NCBI RefSeq assembly: GCF_900113035.1
Contig: NZ_FONX01000004.1
Location: 180,727 to 244,726, forward strand
Direction of reading: 5' to 3'
Source of the DNA: Paracidovorax wautersii
GTDB lineage: Bacteria > Pseudomonadota > Gammaproteobacteria > Burkholderiales > Burkholderiaceae_C
DNA length: 64,000 bases
Part shown: in pieces, positions 8,193 through 17,196 of the stretch
Position numbering within the stretch: position 1 is the stretch's first letter
Layout: the number at the start of each line of letters is the position of its first letter
The notes under the pieces: generated by a model
The model's database searches: none
The model's input: the letters and a program-made list of their open reading frames with translations, nothing else
What the model was told of the DNA's origin: nothing
Position numbers and translations under genes: made by a program

Positions 8193-9479
8193 TCAGAACA
8201 GCACGGCGTTGGTGCCGACACCGCCCGGCGGTGAGTCACCGCCCGCGCCCTGCTGCTGCTGCTGCGCCACCGCCGCGTCTTCGGGCAGCAGATTGCCCAC
8301 CCGCACGCCCAGCAGGCGCAGCCGCCGGTCCAGCGGCACGCGCTTGAGGCACTGGCCCGCGGCGCGGCGGATGACGGCGGGGTCCTGCGTGTAGACGTCA
8401 ATGGTCTGGTCGCGCGTGGCGATCTTGAAGTCGTCGAAGCGCAGCTTGATGCCGATGGTCTTGCCCGCGTAGCCCTTGCGGCGCAGATCCTCGGCCACGC
8501 GCACGCACAGGTCGGTGAAAATGCGGCCCAGCTCGGCACGGTCGCGCACGGCGTGCAGGTCGCGGTCGAAGGTGGTCTCGCGGCTCATGGAGACGGGCTC
8601 GCTCTCGGTCACCACCGGGCGGTCGTCGCGGCCCCAGGCGGCCTCGTGCAGCCAGGCGCCGGTCGATCGGCCGAAGTGCTGCACCAGCCGCTCGCGCGGC
8701 TCGGCCGCCAGCTGGCCGATGGTTTCGATGCCCAGCGCCTGCAGCTTGGCGTCGGCCTTGGGGCCCACGCCGTTGATCTTGCGGCAGGCCAGCGGCCAGA
8801 TCACGCTCTGCAGATCGCCCTCGTGCACGATGGAAATGCCGTGGGGCTTGTTGAATTCGCTCGCCATCTTGGCGATGAGCTTGTTGGGCGCCACGCCGAT
8901 CGAGCAGGTCAGGCCGGTGTCGTCGAGGATGCTTTTCTGGATGAGCCGCGCCAGCGTGCGCCCGCCCTGGCGCTGGCCGCCGGGCACGTGGGTGAAATCG
9001 ATGTACACCTCATCGACGCCGCGGTCTTCCATCAGCGGGGCGATGGACAGGATGATGTCCTTGAAGCGGCGCGAGAAGCGCCGGTATTCGGCGAAGTCCA
9101 CCGGCAGTAGCAGCGCCTGCGGGCAGAGCCGCGCCGCCTTCATCATGCCCATGGCCGAGCCCACGCCGAACTGCCGCGCCGGATAGGTCGCCGTGGTGAT
9201 GACGCCCCGCCCCACGTAGTCGCCCAGGCGCGGAAAGGCGTCCACCGGCACCGCGGCGCGGTCACCGCCGAACTGCGCCAGCAGCGCGTCGTGCGCCTCG
9301 CGCCCGCCACCGCCGATCACCACCGGCAGGCCCTTGAGCTGCGGGTAGCGCAGCAGCTCGACCGAGGCATAGAACGCGTCCATGTCCAGGTGCGCGATAC
9401 GGCGCACCGGAGCGGCGGCGACGGCAGCAGCCGGTTCAGTCGCGGCAGCAGGGTTGGCGGAGGGTTGCGCGGTGCTCAC
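8193..9479 (-). CDS. dinB: DNA polymerase IV (Y-family translesion polymerase)
   Basis: Translesion polymerase with the Y-family palm motifs HLDMDAFYASVE and DEVYID (the catalytic Asp and Asp-Glu), then SIGVAPNKLIAKMAS and a helix-hairpin-helix INGVGPKADAKL. Compared with E. coli DinB there is an insertion of about 30 residues between IGG and GRGVI near the N-terminus (REAHDALLAQFGGDR region). The tail ends in NAVLF, which could act as a sliding-clamp binding peptide. I favour the GTG at 9479 (VSTAQPSANP); an ATG at 9581 in the same frame adds 34 residues without homology. The Ala-rich leader before IAHLDMD makes the exact start uncertain. Confidence 0.92.
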   Translation of the reverse strand: MSTAQPSANPAAATEPAAAVAAAPVRRIAHLDMDAFYASVELLRYPQLKGLPVVIGGGGREAHDALLAQFGGDRAAVPVDAFPRLGDYVGRGVITTATYPARQFGVGSAMGMMKAARLCPQALLLPVDFAEYRRFSRRFKDIILSIAPLMEDRGVDEVYIDFTHVPGGQRQGGRTLARLIQKSILDDTGLTCSIGVAPNKLIAKMASEFNKPHGISIVHEGDLQSVIWPLACRKINGVGPKADAKLQALGIETIGQLAAEPRERLVQHFGRSTGAWLHEAAWGRDDRPVVTESEPVSMSRETTFDRDLHAVRDRAELGRIFTDLCVRVAEDLRRKGYAGKTIGIKLRFDDFKIATRDQTIDVYTQDPAVIRRAAGQCLKRVPLDRRLRLLGVRVGNLLPEDAAVAQQQQQGAGGDSPPGGVGTNAVLF

Positions 9480-9608
9480 CCCGCCATTGTGCGGGCGGTG
9501 CGGGGCGCCTGCCGGCGCCGGCGCGGAGCTTGACGAAAGCCAGGGCCTAACCAGCCGCTGGCGCGCGCAGAAGCTGCGCACCCAGCTATCGAAAAGAGAT
9601 CAATGCGA

Positions 9609-10232
9609 TCAGCGCACCGTGATGATGTCGCGGTGCATGGGCGCCAGCAGCGCCAGCAGGCGGTTCTGCTGGGTGAAGGGGATGCCGCGGGCGTCCATGG
9701 CGTCCTGCAGCACCTCGACCAGGGCGTTGAACTGGGCCTTGTCGATCTTGAGCTGGGCGTGGGCGTATTTCATGTCCGTGCCCTCGTATTCGCAGGGCCC
9801 GCCGGTCAGCACGCAGATCTGCGCGGCGAGGCTGTCCTTGAGCGCCTGGGGCCGCATCTGCTTGAAGGAGTTCTCGAACATGGGGCCGATGCGCGGGTCC
9901 TTGAGCGCGCGGTCCACCATGTCGCCCATCAGCGCGGCGATGCCGGCTTTTTCGCCCAGCGCCTGGTAGAGCCCTTCGGGCGCGGGGCCGCGCACGCCGG
10001 CCGCCTCGGGCCCGCCGGGGATGGGCACCAGCGCGGGGGCGTCGGCCGCAGCGGCACTCGCGGCCGGAGCCGGCTCAGGCGCGGCCTGCGCAGCGGCGGT
10101 GGCGCTCGCCGCCAGCAGCGCGGCGGACACCAGGGTGGCGGGCAGAAAGGCGAAAAACGTGGGCATGGCGGATCGCTGCAGGGATGAACGGGAAGACGGG
10201 GCAAGCGGCGGCATGGGCTGCACGGCGCTCAT
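9609..10232 (-). CDS. Truncated haemoglobin (group I-like) with export signal
   Basis: 207 residues. The C-terminal 125 residues are a truncated globin (LYQALGEKAGIAALMGDMV, then DMKYAHAQLKI with the likely proximal haem His, then RLLALLAPMHRDI). The N-terminus has a hydrophobic signal-like segment (FLPATLVSAALLAASATAAAQA) followed by an Ala/Pro linker, so the globin is probably periplasmic or membrane-anchored. The start overlaps the stop of the upstream DUF3034 gene as TGATG, with an AAGGGGG ribosome binding site, so the two are translationally coupled. Possible roles are O2 or NO handling at the envelope. Group assignment is by pattern only. Confidence 0.85.
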   Translation of the reverse strand: MSAVQPMPPLAPSSRSSLQRSAMPTFFAFLPATLVSAALLAASATAAAQAAPEPAPAASAAAADAPALVPIPGGPEAAGVRGPAPEGLYQALGEKAGIAALMGDMVDRALKDPRIGPMFENSFKQMRPQALKDSLAAQICVLTGGPCEYEGTDMKYAHAQLKIDKAQFNALVEVLQDAMDARGIPFTQQNRLLALLAPMHRDIITVR

Positions 10233-11182
10233 CAGAAGCCCCCTTGCGCCGAGATGTACCAGCCGGTCTGGCGCCGGTCGCGGGTGATGCCGGGCACGAT
10301 GCGGCCCAGATCGACATAGGCCAGCGTGAGCGAGAGGTTCTTGCTGGGTGCCCAGGCGATGAACACGTCCTTCCAGTCGTCCTCGCGCAGCGCGTCGCCC
10401 AGCCCCGCCGCCTGGCCGAGCGCGCGCAGGTTGTCGGGCTTGAAGCGGTATTCGGCGCCGATGGCCAGGTCGCGGCGCAGCAGGTAGGCCACCGAGATCT
10501 CGGGCTGCAGCCGGTAGCCATCGCGCCCCGGCGCGGCCGCGCCGAAGCCCAGCAGGCCGTTCTGGTTGGCGCGGGTGTAGCGCAGCGTGCCGCTCAGGAG
10601 CAGGCTCTTGTCGAGCAGCAGCTTGGTGGCGCTCAGGTAGAAGTCGGTGCCGCTGCGGTCGGTGCCCAGGAAGTCCAGCACGCTGCCCAGCGAGCCGGCA
10701 TTGAGCCGCTTGTGCTCGATGCCCACGGCGATCTGCGGGATCAGGTTCTGCGCGTCCAGGATGGCATCGCCCAGCAGCTTGACCTTGACGCCGATGATGT
10801 CCATCTTCAGGTGCGCGTTCGGCTCCACGCCGAAGGGCGCGATGCCGTTGAGCGCCACGGCGGGGCTGGCGTCGAAGTCCTGCCGCGCCACCGAGATCTC
10901 CACCCGGTCGTGCACGCCCACGGCCACGCCGTAGCTCTTCAAGTCGTAGTCCAGCGTGCCCACGCGGGTCGCATAGGCCGATACGCCCACCTCGCCCTCG
11001 GTGGCGTTGGTGCCGATCACCGCCCAGGGCGTGATGCCGCCGCCCGCCGGGCCGCTCACGGTGCTGACGCCGCCGGTCAGCAGCAGCTTGCCGGTGTCGG
11101 CATGGGCGGGCAGCACCAGGGCCAGGGCGGCGCCCAGCGCCAATGCGGGAAAGCGGGAATGCAGTGAAGAAAAGACGGGCAT
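10232..11182 (-). CDS. DUF3034 family outer-membrane protein
   Basis: 316 residues with a Sec signal peptide (FPALALGAALALVLPAHA), alternating hydrophobic beta-strand segments and a C-terminal Phe (SAQGGF), all typical of an outer-membrane barrel. The N-terminal KLLLTGGVSTVSGPAGGGITPWA and the overall layout match the DUF3034 family of beta- and gammaproteobacteria, whose function I do not know. Its stop codon overlaps the start of the exported globin gene, so the two products are probably made together and may work together in the envelope. Confidence 0.85.
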   Translation of the reverse strand: MPVFSSLHSRFPALALGAALALVLPAHADTGKLLLTGGVSTVSGPAGGGITPWAVIGTNATEGEVGVSAYATRVGTLDYDLKSYGVAVGVHDRVEISVARQDFDASPAVALNGIAPFGVEPNAHLKMDIIGVKVKLLGDAILDAQNLIPQIAVGIEHKRLNAGSLGSVLDFLGTDRSGTDFYLSATKLLLDKSLLLSGTLRYTRANQNGLLGFGAAAPGRDGYRLQPEISVAYLLRRDLAIGAEYRFKPDNLRALGQAAGLGDALREDDWKDVFIAWAPSKNLSLTLAYVDLGRIVPGITRDRRQTGWYISAQGGF

Positions 11183-11331
11183 GTGGGGCGTCGGGTGCTG
11201 TGGGAAATAAAACCGGCAGCTCGCACGGTGCGGGCGCCCACGCAGGCGGCAGGCGGTTACCTGAATTTACGCGAAATCCCAATGTCTCGCGTTTTCGGCG
11301 GGCGGAAAACGCACCGCCTCTGTCAGCCCGG

Positions 11332-12276
11332 TTACTCCAGCGACAGGCAGATACCCACCAGACCCGCGAACACCAGCGACAGGCCCGCCGTCTCCAGCCG
11401 CGTCAGCCGTTCGCGGAACACGCGGCGCGACACCGCGTAGCTGAAGAGCACCTCCACCAGCCCCAGCGTGCGCACCTGGGCCACCGGCTGCAGCGCATAG
11501 GCGGTGAACCAGGCGATCGACGCCAGCGCGCCCATGGAGCCCGCCACCATCGACAGCTTCCACGCCCGGCCCAGGGCCCGCACCACGCCGGGCTGGCGCA
11601 CCAGCAGCCAGCCGCCCAAAAGCACCGTCTGCAGCAGCTGCGCCCAGAGCACGCCCCAGCCGCCGGCCACCCAGGGCGCCACGCCCTCGCCCAGCGCCAG
11701 CGACGCACCGCGAAAGCCCACGCTGGCCGTGGCAAAGCACGCCCCCGAAGCCAGCCCGTAGGCCACCAGCCGCCCCTGCCCCGCGCTGCCACCCGCCCAC
11801 AGCAGGCGCAGGCCGCCGCGCGGCACCGACAGCAGCATCACGCCCACCATGGCCGCCGCCATGGCGGCGAGCGCCACCGGACCGGGCCATTCGCCCAGCA
11901 GCACGGCGGACACCAGCGCCACCTGCAGCAATTCGGTCTTGGAATACGCCACCGCCAGGATGAAGTTGCGCTCCTGCATCGCCAGCAGCACGAAGGCCGT
12001 GGCCGCCACCTGCATGACCGCCCCCAGCGCCAGCCAGGCCGCATAGCTGGCGCTGAACACCGGCACCAGCCCCGGCCGGTCGCCCAGCACGCAGGTGCCC
12101 AGCACCCAGGCCGCTGCCAGCGGCAGCCCGTAGAGAAAGCGCACCAGCGTGGCAGGAAGCGTGCCGATCTCGGCCGTCAGCGTGCGCTGCGCGGCATTGC
12201 GCACCGTCTGCGCGAAGGCAGCCCAGACGGTGATGGGAATCCAGATCCAGGACAGGGACAAGAACAGTGACGACAT
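11332..12276 (-). CDS. DMT-superfamily (EamA-like) transporter
   Basis: 314 residues and about ten hydrophobic segments in two repeats, the EamA/DMT layout. The N-terminal half has RTLTAEIGTLPATLVRFLYGLPLA and AYSKTELLQVALVSAVLLGEW; the C-terminal half has RTLGLVEVLFSYAVSRRVFRERLT, each ending in the (E/L)xx(T/S)-type helices of the family. It is an inner-membrane carrier for small metabolites, but the substrate cannot be predicted. The ATG at 12276 (MSSLFLSLSWIW) starts just before the first membrane helix. It stands alone between two minus-strand genes. Confidence 0.85.
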   Translation of the reverse strand: MSSLFLSLSWIWIPITVWAAFAQTVRNAAQRTLTAEIGTLPATLVRFLYGLPLAAAWVLGTCVLGDRPGLVPVFSASYAAWLALGAVMQVAATAFVLLAMQERNFILAVAYSKTELLQVALVSAVLLGEWPGPVALAAMAAAMVGVMLLSVPRGGLRLLWAGGSAGQGRLVAYGLASGACFATASVGFRGASLALGEGVAPWVAGGWGVLWAQLLQTVLLGGWLLVRQPGVVRALGRAWKLSMVAGSMGALASIAWFTAYALQPVAQVRTLGLVEVLFSYAVSRRVFRERLTRLETAGLSLVFAGLVGICLSLE

Positions 12277-12391
12277 GCCCTGGAGCGTAGCGCTGCCGCG
12301 CGCGCCCGCCGGGGCTAACGCGCGCGGATCTGGGCAGGGCTGGCCCAGGCGATGGCGATGGCCGGTGCCATCCCCCCCAATCAACCAGCCA

Positions 12392-13609
12392 TCAACGGGC
12401 CGGCGCCGCAGCCGGGCCCGCCCCATAGAGCCACGGCAGATCCAGCACCCGTTCGCCGCCCAGGCGCAGCGTTGCGTCGCGCGCCCAGCGCACCGGGCCG
12501 GTGGCGTGGAAGATGCGGCCGTTGCGCTCGGCGCGGCTCTGCACGCGGGCCACGCGCTGCCAGCGCTGGCCGGCATAGTGCTGCAGCCGCTCGGCCATGG
12601 GCACGTCACCCCCCATCGCCAGCGCACCCTGCAGCGCCACGGCGTCTTCGATGGCCATGCCGGCGCCCTGCGCCAGATAGGGGCGCATGGGGTGGGCCGC
12701 ATCGCCCAGCAGCGCGACGCGGCCTTGGGCCATCTCGCGCGGGCCGCGCACGGGCGGGCGGTCCGACAGCGGCCAGAGGCGCCAGCCGGGGCCGGCCTGC
12801 GGCACGGCGCGCACCAGGTCCTGCAGTGCGGCGCAGGTGCCGGCCAGGGCGGCTTCGAGTTCGGCCGCGTTGGCGGCATGGTCCCAGCTGTCCAGGTCGT
12901 CCGGTGGGTGGCCGTGGCGGATGGCGACCACGTTCATCAGCTCGCCCCGCCGCACCGGGTACTGCACCACGTGCAGCCGCGGCCCCAGCCAGGCGGTGAC
13001 CTGCGCGGTGCGCAGCGCCGCGGGCAAGGCGGACTGCGGCACCACGGAGCGATAGGCCAGATGGCCGGAGGTGCGCGTGGGCTCCTGGCCCAGCAGCCGG
13101 GCGCGCGTGGGGCTGCGCAGGCCGTCGGCGCCGATCAGCGCATCGCCGGCCGCCACCCGCCCGCTGGCCAGGCGCACCACGGCCTGGCTGCCGTCGTCGC
13201 CGTGCAGCGCGACCGCATCGCCCAGGTGGATCGCAATGGCCTCGCCCGCGGCCTGCGCGGCGTCCAGCAGCAGGCCATGCAGATCGGCCCGGTGGATGGA
13301 CACATAGGCGGCGCCGTAGCGCCGGGCGATGTCATCGCCCAGCGGCATCGCGGCCAGTTCGGCGCCCGAAAGCGCGCTGCGCACCTGCAGCCGTTCGGGA
13401 AAGGCCGCCACGGCCTGCAGGGCCGCATGCAGGCCCCAGGCGTCCAGGCAGCGCACGGCGTTGGGGCCCAGCTGCACGCCGGCCCCCACTTCGGCCAGGA
13501 CCGTCGCACGTTCGAAGAGCTGCACCTCGCAGCCCGCGCGCGCGGCACCGATGGCCGCCGCCAGACCGCCGATGCCGCCGCCCGCAATCACCAATCGCTG
13601 TTTTTGCAT
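12392..13609 (-). CDS. FAD-dependent monooxygenase (salicylate hydroxylase-like)
   Basis: 405 residues. The N-terminal dinucleotide fold (LVIAGGGIGGLAAAIGAARAG), the DG motif (DALIGADGLRSPTR) and the GD motif (ALLGDAAHPMRPYLAQGAGMAIEDA) are those of class A flavoprotein aromatic hydroxylases such as salicylate 1-hydroxylase or 3-hydroxybenzoate 6-hydroxylase. The substrate is not determinable from sequence, and no ring-cleavage genes lie nearby. The start at MQKQRLVIAGG is set by the FAD fold. Length matches the family. Confidence 0.88.
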   Translation of the reverse strand: MQKQRLVIAGGGIGGLAAAIGAARAGCEVQLFERATVLAEVGAGVQLGPNAVRCLDAWGLHAALQAVAAFPERLQVRSALSGAELAAMPLGDDIARRYGAAYVSIHRADLHGLLLDAAQAAGEAIAIHLGDAVALHGDDGSQAVVRLASGRVAAGDALIGADGLRSPTRARLLGQEPTRTSGHLAYRSVVPQSALPAALRTAQVTAWLGPRLHVVQYPVRRGELMNVVAIRHGHPPDDLDSWDHAANAAELEAALAGTCAALQDLVRAVPQAGPGWRLWPLSDRPPVRGPREMAQGRVALLGDAAHPMRPYLAQGAGMAIEDAVALQGALAMGGDVPMAERLQHYAGQRWQRVARVQSRAERNGRIFHATGPVRWARDATLRLGGERVLDLPWLYGAGPAAAPAR

Positions 13610-13722
13610 CCGGCGATTGTGCGGGCATGGCGCGGCGATAGACCCTGGGCTGGGTCAAGCCGGGGCGTGATGGAGGGCACGGCAACGCGCCCCACTGCTG
13701 CGGGCCAGCGGCCCTCGCGGCC

Positions 13723-13744
13723 TCAGAACGTGTTCACGATCTCA
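13723..13744. mobile_element. Remnant of the 268-bp element: one terminal repeat
   Basis: GAACGTGTTCACGATC (13726-13741) is identical to the terminal repeat of the two full elements and is flanked by TCA on both sides (13723-13725, 13742-13744), like a TNA target duplication. The body of the element is absent. The right-hand TCA is the TGA stop codon of the GGDEF-EAL gene. Excision, internal deletion, or a chance match are possible; the 16-bp identity makes chance unlikely. Confidence 0.65.
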
Positions 13745-16700
13745 GGGCAGCGCGCGCGCCATGGAAGCCTCCAGCACCTCCGGCGTATCGGGGCGGCCGA
13801 ACAGGTAGCCCTGGAAGCCGCTGCAGCCGTGCAGCTTGAGGAAGGCCAGCTGCCCGGTCGTCTCGACGCCCTCGGCCACCACGTCCAGGTCCAGGCTGTC
13901 GGCCAGCGCGAGGATGGTGCGGACGATGGCCGCGTCGTTGGGGTCGGTGAGCACGTCGCGCACGAAGCTCTGGTCGATCTTGACCTGGTCGAGCGGCAGC
14001 CGCTTGAGGTAGCTGAGCGAGGAGTAGCCGGTGCCGAAGTCGTCGAGCGAAAAGCCCACGCCCTCGTTCTTGAGCTGCGTCATGCGGCCGATGGTGTCCT
14101 CGATGTCGCCCAGCAGCATGCTTTCGGTGAGCTCGAGCTTCAGGTGCCGAGGCTCCGCGCCCGTGTCGCGCAGCACGTCGAGCACTTCGGAGACGAAGCC
14201 GGGCTGGCGGAACTGCCGGGCGCTGACGTTCACCGACACGCTCAGGTGGCGCGTGTCGGGGCGGCGGCTCCAGCGCACCAGCTGCTCGCAGGCGGTGCGC
14301 AGCACGAAGCGGCCCAGCGGCAGGATGAGGCCGGTCTGCTCGGCCAGCGGAATGAATTCTGCCGGGCTGATCATGCCGCGCTGCGGATGGGGCCAGCGCA
14401 CCAGCGCCTCGGCGCCGCAGATGCGGGTGCGCTCGTCCATCACCGGCTGGTAGTGCACGCGCAACTCGCCGCGCGCGAGGCCCTGGCGCAGTTCGGCCTC
14501 CAGGTGCGAGCGGGCATTGACCAGCGCCTGCATGTGCGGATCGAAGAAGCGCTGCGTGTTGCGGCCTGCGGCCTTGGCCTGGTACATGGCCAGATCGGCG
14601 CGCTTGAGCAGCTCGTCCACGCTGCGGCGCTGGTCGCCGAACAGGGTGATGCCGATGCTGGGCGTGCTGTAGTACTGCTGCGCGCCCAGCTCGAACGGCT
14701 CGTTCAGCCGCTGCATCAGGTTGTCGGCGATGCTTTCGGCCTGCTCGGCGGCCACGGTGGCGACGGCATCGAGGTCTTCGAGCATCACGACGAATTCATC
14801 GCCGCCGAAGCGCGAGACCGTATCCGTCGCACGCACCGATGCGACCAGCCGCTGGGCGACCTGGGCGAGCAGGCGGTCGCCCATGTCGTGGCCCAGGGTG
14901 TCGTTCAAGTCCTTGAAGTTGTCCAGGTCGATGAAGAACAAGGCGCCCAGTTGCTCGCTGCGCTGGCTCACAGCGCAGGCGCGCTGCAGGCGGTCCAGCA
15001 GCAGGCGGCGGTTGGGCAGGCCGGTGAGCGCGTCGTAGAAGGCCAGCCGCTCGATCTCCTGCTTGGCCTTCTTGCGGTCGGTGATGTCGCGCCGCACCCC
15101 CAGCACGCCGGTGACGTTGCCATGGGCGTCGCGGATGGCGGTCTTGAGGGTTTCGAAGAAGCCGGGCGCACCGTCGTCGTCGAATGTCAGCTCCTCTTCG
15201 AAGACTAGCGGCGTCGGGGCGCCCATGGCGCGCTGGTCCTGCTCGTGCATGCGCCGGGCTTCGGCGGGAGACCAGAAGGCGTCGTCGGTCTTGCCCATGA
15301 TCTCGCGCGCGGAGCGCCCGAGGAAGCGCTCGACCGCCGGATTGGCCGAGAGGTAGCGGCCTTCGGCGTCCTTGAGGAACACCATGTCAGGGATAGCGTT
15401 CACCAGGCCGGCCAGCCGGCTGCGCTGCTGGTCGAGCTCATGCGCCATGCGGCGCTGCGCGGTCAGGTCGTAGGCGAAGCTCACCACCGCCACCACGCGG
15501 CCGTCGGGGCCGACCTCGGGCGCGAACGTGGTGTGGCGGAACTGCGGCCCGTCGGGGTAGTCGATGCGACTCTCGAACACCGCGGTGTGCCCGGCGAAGG
15601 CCCGGTCCAGATGCGGGCTCAGGCGCTTCATCACGTCGGGTGCCATGAAGTCGGAGAACGGCCGGCCCTCCATCTCGCCGGGTTCCGACTGCAGCCACTG
15701 CGCCTGCAGCGGATTGACGTAGAGCACGCGCCGGTCCGGGCCGATGCGCGCGACGCCGCCCGGCAGGCTGCGCAGCAGGCTGCCCAGCTGCAGGTCGCGC
15801 CGCTGGACCATCAGCTCCGCCTCGCGCTGCTCGGTCACGTCGGTGGCCACGCCGTCCCAGATGACGCGGCCGTCGGGCAGATCGCGCGGCGAGGAGCTCA
15901 TGCGGATCCAGCGCACCTCGCCATCGGTACGCCGGACGCGCACCACGTTGTCGCTCACGCTCATGCGGCGGAAGGACTCCTCTTCCTTGCGCAGGTTGTC
16001 CTCGCGGTCCTCGGGCAGGATGCGCTCGTAGAGCACGGTCGGGTCGTTCACGGCATCCTCCACCCGCACGCCGATCAGCCGCTCCAGCGCCTCGCCCATA
16101 TAGACGAAGCGGCGCCGGCCATCGTGCTCGCGCACGATCTGGTAGGTGATGCTGTCCGGGAGATTGCGGCCCAGCAGCTGCAGGCGCATCTCGCTTTCGC
16201 GCAGCCGCGCCTCGACCTCGCGGGCCTGCGCATAGGGGCGGCGGATGCTGGAGATGAAGAGCACCTGCAGGACCAACGCATAGGCCAGCATCCGCAGCAT
16301 GTGCGCCGCGATCTCGCCGGTGGAGAGGCCCAGGCGCCCGGCCAGGGACATCCCGGCGGAGGCCGCCAGGATCATCGCGGCGGCCGCCAGCAGCGAACCG
16401 ATCGGCGCGGGCTCCCGTCGGCCGAGGCGCCACAGCAGCACCGCGGCCAGCGCCAGCAGGGCCACGCCGAGCCCCAGAACCATCGAGCCCCAGGGCAGCG
16501 TCAGCGCGGCGGACAGCCTTTCCGGCAGCCCGCTCGCCACGATCCAGACCAGCCCGATCGACACCCCGCCAGCGCCGGCCATCCAGAGCCGCGGCGAGCC
16601 TGCTAGGCGAACGCCCAGCGCCAGCAGCAGGAAGGCCAGGCCCTCGGCCATCCGCGCGCAGTTGTTGAAGAACGACACGGCGGGCGAGCGCGCCAGGACG

Positions 16701-17035
16701 GCGGCGGCGCCTCCGTTTTCCAGCAAGGGCACCACGGCCTGCATGAAGCCGCAGGTGCAGGCCACCGTCAGCCCGCCCACGAGGCAGTGGAGCCGGCGGT
16801 CCGGTTCGGGGTCGAGCGCATGGGCCGAGAGCGCGAGCCCGACGAGGCCCAGCAGCACGACGACCAAGCCGAACAGCGAGGCCAGCCCCCACGGCCCCAC
16901 CATGCCCGCGCCCAGCATGCGCGAAACGGGCACCAGCAGCAGCGCGAGCGCCCCCAGCACCAGCAACACGGTCAGAGCGGGCTCGTCGGGCAGCTTCTGA
17001 GGGCGGGCCGGGGCTGTTACGGGATTGGGATTCAT
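13742..17035 (-). CDS. Membrane-bound PAS-GGDEF-EAL cyclic-di-GMP enzyme
   Basis: 1097 residues from the ATG at 17035 (MNPNPVTAP). About seven hydrophobic segments in residues 25-270 form a membrane sensor. Three PAS-like domains follow (about 290-400, 410-530 and 545-660), one with a typical GVRRDITDRKKAKQ linker. The diguanylate cyclase motif GGDEF is at 744-748, with an RATD inhibitory site five residues before it. The phosphodiesterase EAL (876-878, AEALVRW) has intact ELTES, DDFGTGYSS, KIDQSFV and VAEGVET. Both active sites look complete, so net activity is not predictable. The stop codon lies in the remnant of a mobile element. Confidence 0.93.
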   Translation of the reverse strand: MNPNPVTAPARPQKLPDEPALTVLLVLGALALLLVPVSRMLGAGMVGPWGLASLFGLVVVLLGLVGLALSAHALDPEPDRRLHCLVGGLTVACTCGFMQAVVPLLENGGAAAVLARSPAVSFFNNCARMAEGLAFLLLALGVRLAGSPRLWMAGAGGVSIGLVWIVASGLPERLSAALTLPWGSMVLGLGVALLALAAVLLWRLGRREPAPIGSLLAAAAMILAASAGMSLAGRLGLSTGEIAAHMLRMLAYALVLQVLFISSIRRPYAQAREVEARLRESEMRLQLLGRNLPDSITYQIVREHDGRRRFVYMGEALERLIGVRVEDAVNDPTVLYERILPEDREDNLRKEEESFRRMSVSDNVVRVRRTDGEVRWIRMSSSPRDLPDGRVIWDGVATDVTEQREAELMVQRRDLQLGSLLRSLPGGVARIGPDRRVLYVNPLQAQWLQSEPGEMEGRPFSDFMAPDVMKRLSPHLDRAFAGHTAVFESRIDYPDGPQFRHTTFAPEVGPDGRVVAVVSFAYDLTAQRRMAHELDQQRSRLAGLVNAIPDMVFLKDAEGRYLSANPAVERFLGRSAREIMGKTDDAFWSPAEARRMHEQDQRAMGAPTPLVFEEELTFDDDGAPGFFETLKTAIRDAHGNVTGVLGVRRDITDRKKAKQEIERLAFYDALTGLPNRRLLLDRLQRACAVSQRSEQLGALFFIDLDNFKDLNDTLGHDMGDRLLAQVAQRLVASVRATDTVSRFGGDEFVVMLEDLDAVATVAAEQAESIADNLMQRLNEPFELGAQQYYSTPSIGITLFGDQRRSVDELLKRADLAMYQAKAAGRNTQRFFDPHMQALVNARSHLEAELRQGLARGELRVHYQPVMDERTRICGAEALVRWPHPQRGMISPAEFIPLAEQTGLILPLGRFVLRTACEQLVRWSRRPDTRHLSVSVNVSARQFRQPGFVSEVLDVLRDTGAEPRHLKLELTESMLLGDIEDTIGRMTQLKNEGVGFSLDDFGTGYSSLSYLKRLPLDQVKIDQSFVRDVLTDPNDAAIVRTILALADSLDLDVVAEGVETTGQLAFLKLHGCSGFQGYLFGRPDTPEVLEASMARALP

Positions 17036-17196
17036 GGGCAGGCCGCGCAGGCCACTGGATTCGTATCGCGGCGAGTGTATAGACGCCCGGACGCAACTGT
17101 CCATTGCGCCGGATCAGCTGTTGGATGACGGCCCAAGGCCGTCGCGCCGAGATTCCGAACCCGCTGCCGGTCGGGGCCGGCAGCGCGGGATGGCCG

